The position numbers and the translations under genes were made by a program. A stretch of 64,000 nucleotides of DNA from contig NZ_JAOAMV010000004.1 in the NCBI RefSeq assembly GCF_025154015.1, positions 310,001 to 374,000 of the forward strand, read 5' to 3'. The stretch's first letter is position 1. Every line of letters starts with the position of its first letter. Positions 1-8,503 of the stretch are shown piece by piece. A model generated the notes under the pieces. The model saw only the letters and a list, made by a program, of their open reading frames with translations, had not been told where the DNA came from and did not search any database. The DNA comes from Tsuneonella litorea (GTDB lineage Bacteria > Pseudomonadota > Alphaproteobacteria > Sphingomonadales > Sphingomonadaceae).

Positions 1-416
1 TCGCCGCCGGCGCGCTGGCGGTGAACGTGGCGCTCAACTTCTACGTCGTGCCGCGCTACGGGATCGTCGGCCTCGCCGCGGCGACCGCGATCACCGCGAC
101 GCTCAACGTGCTGACGCTCTACACCATCCTCCAGGCGCGCGGCTGGTTCCACTTTACCGCCAGGCTCGCCGGGCGGATCGCGCGCCAATTGGTCGCGACC
201 GCGGCGATGGGAGCATTCCTGTGGTGGCTGATGCCGCTGATGGCCGACCGCTATGGCGGCAACGTCATCGAGCGGGTCTGGTCGCTGGGCGTGCTGGTGC
301 TGGGCGGAATGGCGGTGTTCTTCGCGATCGCGTTTGCAGTCGGCGCGCTCGACAAGGACCTTGTCGCGCAGGTCACCCGCCGGCGCGCGGCCAAGCCTGT
401 CGATCTTGCCGAATAG
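1..416 (+). CDS. murJ: MurJ lipid II flippase, C-terminal part (partial at window edge)
   Basis: The reading frame is open from the first bases of the window and ends at TAG 414-416, so only about the last 137 residues are present. They contain repeated hydrophobic helices separated by short basic loops, among them a segment beginning NFYVVPRYGIVGLAAAT, which fits the last transmembrane helices of the MurJ/MviN flippase that moves lipid II across the inner membrane for peptidoglycan synthesis. The tail is basic and cytoplasmic (TRRRAAKP). trpS follows 177 bp downstream on the same strand, an arrangement I recall from sphingomonads. The identification rests on a partial sequence and on context. 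Confidence 0.75.
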   Translation, partial: AAGALAVNVALNFYVVPRYGIVGLAAATAITATLNVLTLYTILQARGWFHFTARLAGRIARQLVATAAMGAFLWWLMPLMADRYGGNVIERVWSLGVLVLGGMAVFFAIAFAVGALDKDLVAQVTRRRAAKPVDLAE

Positions 417-593
417 GCGGTTTCGGTATAGCCCGGCGCGCGATGAAGCCCCTCGCCGCACCTCCGATGTCAGCGCCGCTCCGCTTCGCGGTGCGCGGCC
501 GGGCGGCCTGGCGATGGCTCGGCCGCTAGATCCCCGGCCAGCGTCCGGCATCACCGGACATCTTCACGACATATCGACATTAAGGACATCGCC

Positions 594-1610
594 ATGCGCC
601 CCGCTCCCATGAGGGTGGTCTCCGGCATCCAGCCGACCGGCAACCTCCACCTCGGCAACTATCTCGGCGCGATCCGCAACTGGGTGCGGATGCAGGACGA
701 AATGGAAGACGGGGCGCAGTGCCTGTTCTTCCTCGCCGACCTGCACGCGATCAGTCAGCCGCACGATCCGGCCGAACTGAAGCGCGGCACGCTCGAGATG
801 GCCGCCGCGCTGGTCGCGTGCGGAATCGATCCCAATCGGTCGATCCTGTTCAACCAGGCGCAGGTCCCCGCCCATGCCGAGCTCCAGTGGCTGCTCGCAG
901 GCACCGCCCGCATGGGCTGGCTGAACCGGATGACGCAGTGGAAGGACAAGGCGGGCAAGAATCGCGAGGGCCAGTCGGTCGCGCTGTTCACCTATCCCGT
1001 GCTCCAGGCCGCCGACGTGCTGCTCTACCAGGCGTCCCACGTTCCGGTGGGCGAGGACCAGAAGCAGCATCTCGAGCTGGCCCGCGACATCGCGCAGAAG
1101 TTCAACAATGACTTCGGCGAGACGTTCACCCTGCCCGAACCGATCGTCCCCCCGCAGGCGGCGCGGATCATGAGCCTGCGTGACGGATCGGCCAAGATGA
1201 GCAAGTCCGACGCCAGCGACATGGCGCGCATCAACCTCGCCGACGACGCCGACCTCGTCATGCAGAAGGTGAAGAAGGCGAAGACCGATCCCGAGCCGCT
1301 GCCCTCGGAGGTCGCCGGCCTCGCGGACAGGGCCGAGGCGCTGAACCTCGTGACGATCTACGCCGCGCTGGCGAACGAGAGCGCGGACGCCGTGCTCGCG
1401 CGGTTCGGCGGACAGGGTTTCGGCGCGTTCAAGCCCGCGCTGGGCGAACTGCTCGTCGAAACGCTGCGACCGATCTCGACACGGTTCACCGAACTGCTCG
1501 ACGACCGCGAGGCGCTCGACGCGATCCTCGCGAAGGGGGCGGCACGGGCGCGCGAGATCGGCCGGCCGACGCTCGACGCGGCCTACGCGGCGCTGGGATT
1601 GATCCGCTAG
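594..1610 (+). CDS. trpS: Tryptophanyl-tRNA synthetase
   Basis: This 338-residue class I aminoacyl-tRNA synthetase charges tRNA-Trp with tryptophan using ATP. The HIGH-type signature appears near residues 15-25 ([12 protein letters not shown]), preceded by the usual VSGIQPTG start. The KMSKS loop is intact near residue 200 (AKMSKSDAS). The motif [10 protein letters not shown] (about residues 147-156), typical of bacterial TrpRS, is present. Length matches the family (about 330-340). The ATG at 594 sits 12 residues before the HIGH region, as in homologues. It is a housekeeping gene; nothing in it looks unusual. Confidence 0.97.
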   Translation: MRPAPMRVVSGIQPTGNLHLGNYLGAIRNWVRMQDEMEDGAQCLFFLADLHAISQPHDPAELKRGTLEMAAALVACGIDPNRSILFNQAQVPAHAELQWLLAGTARMGWLNRMTQWKDKAGKNREGQSVALFTYPVLQAADVLLYQASHVPVGEDQKQHLELARDIAQKFNNDFGETFTLPEPIVPPQAARIMSLRDGSAKMSKSDASDMARINLADDADLVMQKVKKAKTDPEPLPSEVAGLADRAEALNLVTIYAALANESADAVLARFGGQGFGAFKPALGELLVETLRPISTRFTELLDDREALDAILAKGAARAREIGRPTLDAAYAALGLIR

Positions 1611-1761
1611 CGCCGCGATTTGGCATAACTATTGCTAAGCCGTTCATTCAAACTCGGTTCACCGCGGATACTTTACACCCTGCCGCATCGATGACAGCTT
1701 GCGCGCTTCCCGGACTGCCGGAGCCGCGCCGCTGCGAAGGCAACATCAAAGGGTTTCGCAC

Positions 1762-2475
1762 ATGTCCATTCTGACCAACTGGGGTCGCACACTGAAGCTG
1801 ATCGCCGTGCCGCTCGCGCTCGGTGCGCTGGCCGCGTGCGCGACCCCCTTCAAGGCGGACGTCCAGCGCTTCCAGAGCGCGATGCCGGCACCGCAGGGCC
1901 AGACCTTCGCGGTCGTGGCCGAAGACCCGGCACTCGCCGGTGGCCTCGAGTTCGCGCAGTACGCCGACTACGTCGAGGCCAACATGACCCGCCTTGGCTA
2001 CACCCAGGCCGCCACGCCCGAAAACGCCGACCTGCTGGTCCGCTTCGACTACGGCGTCGACAAGGGCCGCGAGCGGGTGCGCCGCACGGGCTTCCACGAT
2101 CCGTTCTACGATCCGTGGTACGGCTATGGCTTCGGCCGCCGGGCTTACTGGCCCTACTACGGCCGCGGGTTCTACAGTCGCGGGTTCTATGGTCGCGGCC
2201 CGTGGAGCTACGGCTTCTACGACCCGTTCTTCGACAACGGGCTGGACGTCTACACCGTCTACACCAGCGGGATCGAGATGAAGATCGACAACCGCGCGAC
2301 CGGCCAGCGCCTGTTCGAAGGCAAGGCCGAGGCGCTGTCGACCTCGAACCGCCTCCAATACCTGGTGCCGAACCTGGTCGAGGCGATGTTCACCGACTTC
2401 CCGGGCCGCTCCGGCGAAGTGAAGCGCATCTCGATCGCGCCGGAGAACATGCCGGTGCAGCGCAACACGCGCTGA
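1762..2475 (+). CDS. DUF4136-type lipoprotein
   Basis: The product is a 237-residue exported protein of unknown function. The N-terminus is a lipoprotein signal: a basic start, a hydrophobic stretch and a lipobox ending LAAC around residue 27, so it is probably anchored in the envelope. The rest resembles DUF4136 proteins, with a central Gly/Tyr/Arg-rich stretch (about residues 105-160, repeats such as RGFYSRGFYGRG) that is probably disordered or surface exposed. I chose ATG 1762 because a lipoprotein signal follows at once; an upstream in-frame start at 1699 would put 21 unlikely residues in front of it. A hairpin terminator follows at 2516. Confidence 0.8.
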   Translation: MSILTNWGRTLKLIAVPLALGALAACATPFKADVQRFQSAMPAPQGQTFAVVAEDPALAGGLEFAQYADYVEANMTRLGYTQAATPENADLLVRFDYGVDKGRERVRRTGFHDPFYDPWYGYGFGRRAYWPYYGRGFYSRGFYGRGPWSYGFYDPFFDNGLDVYTVYTSGIEMKIDNRATGQRLFEGKAEALSTSNRLQYLVPNLVEAMFTDFPGRSGEVKRISIAPENMPVQRNTR

Positions 2476-2515
2476 AACGCCGGCGGGGTCATTCCCCCAG
2501 GGAGGACATCGAGCG

Positions 2516-2550
2516 GGGCGGGTCGCGGGGAAGCCGCGGCCCGCCCTTTT
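2516..2550 (+). terminator. Rho-independent terminator after the DUF4136 gene
   Basis: A long GC-rich inverted repeat (GGGCGGGTCGCGG pairing with CCGCGGCCCGCCC, with a short loop) is followed directly by TTTT at 2547-2550. It lies 40 bp after the lipoprotein stop codon and just before the end of proA on the other strand, so it may separate the two convergent genes. Confidence 0.7.
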
Positions 2551-2590
2551 CGCGTCTGGCGGCCCGCCGCGCGCGTGCGGGACCGGGGTG

Positions 2591-3877
2591 TCAGGGCCGC
2601 GTCTGGCCCTGCCCCTCGACTAGGTATTTGAAGCTCGTCAGCTGCTCGAGGCCGACCGGCCCGCGCGCGTGAAGCTTGCCGGTGGCGATGCCGATCTCGG
2701 CGCCCATCCCGAACTCTCCCCCATCCGAAAACTGGGTCGAGGCGTTGTGCATCACCACCGCGCTGTCGATCGTCGCCATGAACCGCCTTGCGGCCGCGTC
2801 GTCGCGGGTCAGGATGGCGTCGGTATGACCCGACGAATGCTCCGCGACGAAGTCGAGCGCCGCGTCGAGGTCGTCGACGATCTTCACCGAGGCGATCGAA
2901 TCGAGATACTCGGTATCCCAGTCCTCCGGCCCGGCGGCCGCCAGGCGCCCGTCGATCGCGCGGGCCGCCGCGTCGCCGCGCAGCTCGCAATCGGGCATGG
3001 CATCGACCAGCCTGGGCAGGACGTCACCCGCGATCGCGCGGTCGATCACGATGCTCTCGGTCGCGCCGCATACGCCGGTGCGGCGCAGCTTGGCGTTGCG
3101 GATCACCTCGACCGCCTGGTCCACGTCGGCGTCGGCGTGGACGTAGGTGTGGCAGTTGCCGTCGAGGTGCAGCAGCGTCGGCACGCGCGCCTGGTCGCGC
3201 ACCAGCTCGACCAGTCCCCGGCCCCCGCGCGGAATGACGAGATCGATCGTGTCGACCGCGCGCAGGAGCTCGCCGACCACCTCGCGGTCGCTGGTCGGGA
3301 CCGCCTGCACCGCGTCGACGGGAAGGCCGGCTTCCGCCAGCCCCTTGCGCATGCAGTCGATGATCGCGGCGGTCGAGCGGGCGCTTTCCGAGCCGCCGCG
3401 CAGGATCACCGCATTGCCCGACTTGAGGCACAGCGCGCTTGCATCGGCGGCGACGTTGGGACGCGATTCGAAGATCATCGCGATGACCCCGAGTGGCACC
3501 GCCACGCGCCGGATGCGCAGGCCGTTCGGCCTTTCGAAGCAAGCCAGCTCGCGGCCGACCGGGTCGGGCAGGCCGGCGATGTCCTCCACCGCCTGCGCCA
3601 TCGCCTCGGTCCGTCCCGCGTCGAGCCGCAGCCGGTCGATGAACGAGGCGGGACGGCTATCGGCGACATCGGCCACGTCGGCCTCGTTCGCCTCGACCAG
3701 CCGGGGCGTGGCCGCGCGCAGCGCGCTCGCCGCGGCGAGAAGCGCCTCGTTCTTCGCCGTGGTCGAGGCCGTGATCAGCTTGCGGGCGGCGGCGCGCGCG
3801 CTGGCGCCCAGCGTCCGCACCTGTTCGGCGGGGCTGGCAGCGCGGGTCTGGGGGTCGAGTTCCTGAGTGGGTGTCAT
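2591..3877 (-). CDS. proA: Gamma-glutamyl phosphate reductase
   Basis: This 428-residue NADPH-dependent enzyme reduces glutamate 5-phosphate to glutamate 5-semialdehyde, the second step of proline synthesis. It has the family pattern: [19 protein letters not shown] and [14 protein letters not shown] in the cofactor-binding half, then [11 protein letters not shown], which includes the catalytic Cys, and near the C-terminus [23 protein letters not shown] chose ATG 3877; the open frame extends upstream to 3943 but without family similarity. It is divergent from proB, which makes its substrate, across a 355-bp gap; in many bacteria the two genes are co-transcribed instead. Confidence 0.96.
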   Translation of the reverse strand: MTPTQELDPQTRAASPAEQVRTLGASARAAARKLITASTTAKNEALLAAASALRAATPRLVEANEADVADVADSRPASFIDRLRLDAGRTEAMAQAVEDIAGLPDPVGRELACFERPNGLRIRRVAVPLGVIAMIFESRPNVAADASALCLKSGNAVILRGGSESARSTAAIIDCMRKGLAEAGLPVDAVQAVPTSDREVVGELLRAVDTIDLVIPRGGRGLVELVRDQARVPTLLHLDGNCHTYVHADADVDQAVEVIRNAKLRRTGVCGATESIVIDRAIAGDVLPRLVDAMPDCELRGDAAARAIDGRLAAAGPEDWDTEYLDSIASVKIVDDLDAALDFVAEHSSGHTDAILTRDDAAARRFMATIDSAVVMHNASTQFSDGGEFGMGAEIGIATGKLHARGPVGLEQLTSFKYLVEGQGQTRP

Positions 3878-4232
3878 GAGAGTCGTCTGGCTTCCGTATC
3901 GTGGTTCGGTTCGCGCGCCCGACGGACGGGCGCTGTCGCGCAAGAGCGCGGAGCAAATGACAAGGGCGCGATCGCAAGGTCCGCGATCTCGCGCCGGATG
4001 GGTCCCGTGCGGGGGTCTTTGCCGGCCTTCCGGTCATCCAACCAGAAAAAAGGCCAGAGGTTTCCGAGAGATTTCGGGAGAATTACGAATTCTTTCCTGG
4101 TCTCGTTGCAACGAGGACCCATATCGGGCTACGGGAACTCCCATATGGCGATGCGCGTGTCAAGTTCGGCGGCGATCGACCGGAACCCATTCTGCATGTT
4201 TGACCAGATACAGACAATTCGGAAGTTCAGTT
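3878..4232. promoter_or_regulatory. Divergent proA/proB intergenic region
   Basis: This 355-bp stretch separates the starts of proA (minus) and proB (plus), so it must hold both promoters. It is clearly richer in A+T than the flanking genes from about 4040 to 4232. I see no coding sequence, no convincing terminator and no operator I can name. A purine-rich GGAAG at 4221-4225 is the likely ribosome binding site of proB. Confidence 0.45.
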
Positions 4233-5396
4233 GTGATTTCAGACAAGAGAGTAGTCATTAAACTCGGTTCAAGTCTTTTAACCGACGAAAAGAGACTGAT
4301 GGTTCGCTGGGCCTTCATGCAGCGCGTGGTCGAGGACATCGCGCTGCTGCGTGACGAGGGATACGAGGTCATCGTCTGTTCGTCCGGCGCGGTCGCGCTG
4401 GGGATGCGGATGATCGGCGTGACCCCGGCGACCGCGGGCCTCAGGGACAAGCAGGCGGCCGCCGCCTGCGGAATGCCGCTGCTGCTCAACGCCTACAAGC
4501 AGGTCGGTCACGAGCACGGCCTCGACATCGCGCAGGTCCTCGTGACGCTGGGCGATTTCGAGGATCACGCACGCTTCCTCAACACCAAGAACACGCTCCA
4601 CCGGCTGCTGGCGGCCGGGATCGTGCCGATCATCAACGAGAACGACACGATCACCACTGAGGAAATCCGGGTCGGCGACAACGACCGGCTGGCGGCCAAG
4701 GTGGCCCAGATGGTCGAGGCGCGGCACCTCGTGATCCTGACCGGGGTCGACGGCCTCTACGATCGCAATCCCGATGAGCCGGGCGCGAAGTTCGTCGAGG
4801 TGGTCGACGACGCCAGCGAATACATCGAGGCGACCGCCGGGATCAGCACGCTGGGCAGCGGCGGGATGCTGACCAAGATCCAGGCCGCCAACATGGCGCA
4901 GAACGCCGGGTGCACCACGCTGATCGCCAACGGCGAGGCCGAGGACCCGATTTCCTCGGTCCTGAAGGGCAAGCGGCGCTGCACGACCTTCATCGCCCAC
5001 AGCGAGCCGACCGACAGCTGGGCGGCCTGGCTCACCAACCGGCTGCAGATGGCCGGCAGCATCGTCGTCACCGACAGCGGAGCCGAGGCGATCGCGACCG
5101 GGACCCGGCCGATCGACCGCGGCGACGTGGTCGAGGTCCGCGGCAAGTTCGTGAAGGGCGATGTCGTCCACATCTACGACCAGCAGGGCGTCGAACGCGC
5201 GCGCGGAATGACCGATTTCTCGTCCGACGAAACCGAGATTCTCGTCCGCAACCTCGAGATTCCGGTCGAGCAGCTGCTCGGCTACCAGTCGCGCGCGGTG
5301 CTGGTCGAAAGCAACAACATGGTCCGGATCGACGACCGGCACCTGCCGTGGGACGACCACGAGAACAAGCCGACCGGCGCCATCGCGGCGGAGTGA
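4233..5396 (+). CDS. proB: Glutamate 5-kinase with PUA domain
   Basis: The product phosphorylates glutamate at the gamma-carboxyl group, the first and feedback-controlled step of proline synthesis. The 387-residue protein starts VISDKRVVIKLGSSLLTDE, the expected amino-acid-kinase N-terminus. It shows CSSGAVALGMR, the IINENDTITTEEIRVGDND substrate/nucleotide segment and GSGGMLTKIQAA. The last about 100 residues form the RNA-binding-like PUA domain (IDRGDVVEVRGKFVKGDV). The start is GTG at 4233, seven bases after GGAAG; the open frame continues far upstream but without similarity, so the GTG is preferred. It diverges from proA. Confidence 0.95.
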   Translation: MISDKRVVIKLGSSLLTDEKRLMVRWAFMQRVVEDIALLRDEGYEVIVCSSGAVALGMRMIGVTPATAGLRDKQAAAACGMPLLLNAYKQVGHEHGLDIAQVLVTLGDFEDHARFLNTKNTLHRLLAAGIVPIINENDTITTEEIRVGDNDRLAAKVAQMVEARHLVILTGVDGLYDRNPDEPGAKFVEVVDDASEYIEATAGISTLGSGGMLTKIQAANMAQNAGCTTLIANGEAEDPISSVLKGKRRCTTFIAHSEPTDSWAAWLTNRLQMAGSIVVTDSGAEAIATGTRPIDRGDVVEVRGKFVKGDVVHIYDQQGVERARGMTDFSSDETEILVRNLEIPVEQLLGYQSRAVLVESNNMVRIDDRHLPWDDHENKPTGAIAAE

Positions 5397-5432
5397 GGGC
5401 CTGCGGACCGGCAAACCGCCGTCATCCGCCCC

Positions 5433-5987
5433 TTACCCGGCCAGGGGTCCGCGCGCGAAGCTCTCGCGGTCGATCTCGTAGACCACGTTCACGCTGGGCT
5501 GCCCTGCCTTGATCTCGGACTGGCGCCGGTCGGTCAGCCGCCCGCCGATCTTCTCCATCGCCCTGCGCGACCGCAGGTTGGTTTCGCCGATCCGGAACCG
5601 GACATATTCGACACAGGCCAGTGCGTGGGCCAGCATCAGCCGCTTCATCTCGCGATTGAACGCGCCGCCCCAGTGCGAGCGGGCGAGGAAGGTGAAGCCG
5701 ATCTCGACCGAGGGGCCGCGGCCGTCCTCGTCGTCCTGGTAGTCGTAGTATTGAGAGGCGCCGATGATCGCGCCGCTCGCCCTGTCGATCGCGACCAGCG
5801 CTCCGCCGTTTGCCAGCGCGTTGCCGAAATAGGCGCGAAAGACCGGTTCCTGCCAGCGATCGTGTGCGGGGTGCCCGGCCCACAGCTCACGGTCCGAGGC
5901 GACCGCGAACAGCGCATCCCAGTCGTCCGCGCGCAGGGGCCGAAGGCGCAGCCGCTCGCCCTCGAGGACCGGCTGGCGGTTCAGCAC
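5433..5987 (-). CDS. GNAT-family N-acetyltransferase (RimJ/RimL type)
   Basis: The 184-residue protein has the layout of acetyl-CoA-dependent acetyltransferases of the RimJ/RimL branch: LRLRPLRADDWDALFAVASD at the N-terminus, a central beta segment (GALVAIDRASGAIIGASQYYDY), VEIGFTFLARSHWGG and the C-terminal FRIGETNLRSRRAMEKIGG where acetyl-CoA binds. The acceptor cannot be told from sequence; family members modify protein N-termini or small amines. It converges with proB (37 bp apart). It lies 13 bp downstream of the aminotransferase on the same strand, so the two may share a transcript. Confidence 0.88.
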   Translation of the reverse strand: MLNRQPVLEGERLRLRPLRADDWDALFAVASDRELWAGHPAHDRWQEPVFRAYFGNALANGGALVAIDRASGAIIGASQYYDYQDDEDGRGPSVEIGFTFLARSHWGGAFNREMKRLMLAHALACVEYVRFRIGETNLRSRRAMEKIGGRLTDRRQSEIKAGQPSVNVVYEIDRESFARGPLAG

Positions 5988-6000
5988 CGTGGGAGCACCT

Positions 6001-7179
6001 TCAGGCGGTCACCTCGGCGAGGGCGCGGATGAACTTGTCGATGTTGGCCTCGGTCAGGCCGGCGACGTTGATCCGCCCCGATCCCGCCATGTAGATGGCG
6101 TGATCCTCGCGCAGGGCCGCGATCTGGTCCTTCGACAGCGGCAGGACCGAAAACAGCCCGTTCTGGATTCCCAGCGGCGTCAGGTCGACGCTGCCCGCGG
6201 TGCCCGCACCGGCCAGCCGGTCGCGCACCTGGCGCATCCGGGTCCGCATCGTGTCGAGCTCGTCGAGCCATTGCGCGGTGAGGTCGGGATCGCGCAGGAT
6301 CAGACGCACCGCGGCCGCGCCGTGATCGGGCGGCATCGACCAGTTGGCGCGCGCCAGCGCCGCCGCATTCGAGAGGATCGCGGGCAACTGTCCGCCCTCG
6401 GCCGCCATGACGTAGAACGCGCCCACGCGGTCACGGTAGAGCCCGAAATTCTTGTCGCAGCTGTACGCGACCAGCGCCTCGGGCACCGCGGCGAGTACCG
6501 CGCGCAGCCCGTAGGCGTCTTCCTCCATCCCGTGGCCGAGGCCCTGGTAGGCGACGTCGACGATGGGCAGCGCCCTGCTTTCGGCAAGCGCCGCGGCGAT
6601 CGCGTCCCACTGCTCGGGCGTGTAGTCGATACCGGTGGGATTGTGGCAGCACCCGTGGAGCAGGACCGCTTCGCCCTCCCCCGCGCCGCGGATCGCAGAG
6701 AGCACCGCGTCGAGGTCGGCGGTCCCGTCGGGGCAGGCATGGCTGAAGCCGGCGACCTCGAGGTCGAGGTCGGCGAGGATCTGCGCATGATTGGGCCAGC
6801 TCGGCGTGCCCATGTGCACGCGGGTGACGCCGGCCGCCTTGGCGAGCGCGGTGGCGAGGCGGACGGCCCCGGTCCCGCCGGGGGTCTGCATCCCCTCGAT
6901 CCGGCCGCCCATCGTCGGGTTCGCCTCGCCGAAGACATAGGGCATCAGCGCCTCGACGAAGCCCATGTCGCCCTCGGGACCGAGGTAGGACTTGGAATCC
7001 TGCTCGTCGACCAGCCGGCGCTCGGCCGCCTTGATCGCCGCGAAGACGGGTGTGTCGCCCTGGCCCGTCCGGTAGACGCCGACGCCGAGATCGATCTTGT
7101 CGGTCCGCGGGTCGTCGCGGTGCATCTTGATGAGCGCGAGAAGCGCGTCGGGTGCCTGGGGAGCGAGACGGTCTAGCAT
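6001..7179 (-). CDS. Aspartate/aromatic amino acid aminotransferase (class I)
   Basis: This 392-residue pyridoxal phosphate enzyme moves amino groups between aspartate or aromatic amino acids and 2-oxoglutarate. The PLP lysine is in YSCDKNFGLYRDRVGAF, matching the SYSKNFGLYNERVGA context of E. coli AspC/TyrB. GVYRTGQGDTPVF near residue 33, the GCCHNPTGIDYTPEQW segment around residue 180 and the C-terminal region with SGRINVAG carboxylate-binding residues all fit the gamma-proteobacterial-like AspC/TyrB subgroup. Substrate preference (aspartate or tyrosine) is not decidable here, so no symbol is given. The GNAT gene follows closely on the same strand. Confidence 0.92.
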   Translation of the reverse strand: MLDRLAPQAPDALLALIKMHRDDPRTDKIDLGVGVYRTGQGDTPVFAAIKAAERRLVDEQDSKSYLGPEGDMGFVEALMPYVFGEANPTMGGRIEGMQTPGGTGAVRLATALAKAAGVTRVHMGTPSWPNHAQILADLDLEVAGFSHACPDGTADLDAVLSAIRGAGEGEAVLLHGCCHNPTGIDYTPEQWDAIAAALAESRALPIVDVAYQGLGHGMEEDAYGLRAVLAAVPEALVAYSCDKNFGLYRDRVGAFYVMAAEGGQLPAILSNAAALARANWSMPPDHGAAAVRLILRDPDLTAQWLDELDTMRTRMRQVRDRLAGAGTAGSVDLTPLGIQNGLFSVLPLSKDQIAALREDHAIYMAGSGRINVAGLTEANIDKFIRALAEVTA

Positions 7180-7205
7180 GGCCGCCGCTTTAGCCGATAC
7201 GCGAA

Positions 7206-7234
7206 GGGCCGCAACGGCATTCCCGTTGCGGCCC
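7206..7234 (-). terminator. Strong hairpin downstream of the DUF1134 gene
   Basis: The sequence GGGCCGCAACGG, a short loop and CCGTTGCGGCCC form a near-perfect stem of about 12 bp. It lies 33 bp past the stop of the DUF1134 gene and just upstream of the aminotransferase. On the minus strand it is not followed by a real T-run, so a classic Rho-independent terminator is only possible; an mRNA-stabilising stem is the alternative. Confidence 0.45.
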
Positions 7235-7266
7235 CCGCGATCCGAAGGGCAGAATTTCTTACAGGC

Positions 7267-8067
7267 TCAAAACGGGAGCCAGCGCTGCTTCTTCGAGAAC
7301 TTCATGTAGCCCGCGTTGAGCCCGAGCCGCAGCCCGGCGCCCACGCGGATCGGGATCAGCACGACGTCGCCCTTGCGCAGGTACGATGCCGTCAGCCCGC
7401 CGATGGCATAGGCATTGCCCTCGCCCGCGGGGTAACGCTCGTAGAGTTCCTCGCTGTCGTAGAGGTTGTAGACCAGGACGAATGTGTTGCTCGCGTTGGC
7501 GCCCACGTCGAGACCGACCGAGGGGCCGGTCCAGTAGACCGGCCGCTCGCCCTCGACCTTGTGGTGCAGCGTGCCCGAACCGTAGCGCGCGCCGACGACG
7601 AAGGCGCCGCCCGCCTCGCGCCCGACGATGTAGGCATTGGGCTCGCCCTGCTTGGCCAGCAGGTCCTCGATCATCCGCGCGAGCCCCTCGGCGCCCTTGC
7701 CGAAGACGCCCTCGGCCGCGCCGATCAGGTCGTCCTTCTTGTAGGTGTCGCCCTGGGCGGCCGCGACCGCGGGCTCGGCCGCCGCCTGCGTCGCCGCGGT
7801 CGATGCGTCGGCGCTGGCGACGACCGGGTCGGTCCACTCCGGCGCGACTTCGGCCGGGGCGCCCGCCGGCGGGGTCGCCTGGTATGTCGTCGCATTGTCA
7901 TAGGGCGCCGGTTCGCCGGGGTTCTCGGCCGGCTGGGCGAGATCGGCGTCGATCCCCGAATTGGGGTCGATCGTCTGGATCTGGGCCAATGCCGGGCTGG
8001 CGACGAATGCGGCGGCGCCGATCGCGGCGATCCAGCCGCGGCGCGCGAGAGCCTGGAACAAGGCCAT
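7267..8067 (-). CDS. DUF1134-type exported protein
   Basis: The product is a 266-residue exported protein with a Sec signal peptide at residues 1-26 (cleavage after SPALA). A low-complexity Ala/Pro/Glu-rich linker (about 27-105) follows. A conserved C-terminal domain begins at KKDDLIGAAEGVFGKGAEGLARMIEDLL and continues with a Gly-rich beta region (YGSGTLHHKVEG, GPSVGLDVGANAS); this resembles the DUF1134 family of alphaproteobacteria, which may be envelope-associated. No function is established. The ATG at 8067 is preceded by GGAGGG; the open frame reaches further upstream but without a signal peptide. Translation ends in a basic KKQRWLPF tail. Confidence 0.85.
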   Translation of the reverse strand: MALFQALARRGWIAAIGAAAFVASPALAQIQTIDPNSGIDADLAQPAENPGEPAPYDNATTYQATPPAGAPAEVAPEWTDPVVASADASTAATQAAAEPAVAAAQGDTYKKDDLIGAAEGVFGKGAEGLARMIEDLLAKQGEPNAYIVGREAGGAFVVGARYGSGTLHHKVEGERPVYWTGPSVGLDVGANASNTFVLVYNLYDSEELYERYPAGEGNAYAIGGLTASYLRKGDVVLIPIRVGAGLRLGLNAGYMKFSKKQRWLPF

Positions 8068-8254
8068 GATTTCCCTCCGTTCCCGTGAGCGGGATGCGTC
8101 CAGAGCGAAGAAGAGTCCTTCCGCGGTGAAGCGGCAATGAACGCGCGACGAGGCGAATCCGATTTGCGACGAAGCGAGTCGCGTATTCGGTCGAAACGGC
8201 CCCTTGCGACCCCCCCACCCCGCCGCTATAGCGCCCGCCTGCCGCACGGGACCC

Positions 8255-8345
8255 GGAGACGTGGGTGAGTGGCTGAAACCAGTTCCCTGCTAAGGAACCG
8301 TACTCTATCAGGGTACCGAGGGTTCGAATCCCTCCGTCTCCGCCA
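8255..8345 (+). tRNA. tRNA-Ser (anticodon GCT)
   Basis: The gene has a complete cloverleaf: acceptor stem GGAGACG pairing with CGTCTCC, the D arm (GTGAGTGGCTGAAACC), an anticodon loop CTGCTAA with anticodon GCT reading AGC/AGU serine codons, a long variable arm typical of tRNA-Ser, and a T arm with GGTTCGAATCC. The 3' CCA (8343-8345) is encoded. This gene is the chromosomal target of the genomic island, and its last 23 bases lie in attL. Integration leaves the gene intact. Confidence 0.97.
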
Positions 8346-8347
8346 CC
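8323..8347 (+). repeat. attL, left end of the genomic island
   Basis: These 25 bases (T-arm to CCA plus two bases) recur without mismatch at 53704-53728. They begin TTCGAATCCCTCCGTC. The pair are the attachment sites left by tyrosine-recombinase integration into the 3' end of tRNA-Ser(GCT). The integrase gene starts 157 bp further in, on the island side. Confidence 0.93.
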
Positions 8348-8503
8348 TCGCGATCCGAGGACATCCCTTAAAGCGCTAAATTCCTTGCTTTTCCGCCATT
8401 CTGCGGCCATCATTGTTCTCTATTTGTTTCCGATCTTCCGCCTGCATCCACCCCGATCCGGGGGCACGAACGGGGGCAGCGGAACGCGACTTTGGGGGCA
8501 CTG

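Noticed and set aside
2669-4261. 530-codon open frame on the plus strand over proA
   Set aside because: It is opposite to proA, which has all family motifs; the translation is rich in Arg, Gly and Asp and matches nothing. It is a high-G+C shadow frame.
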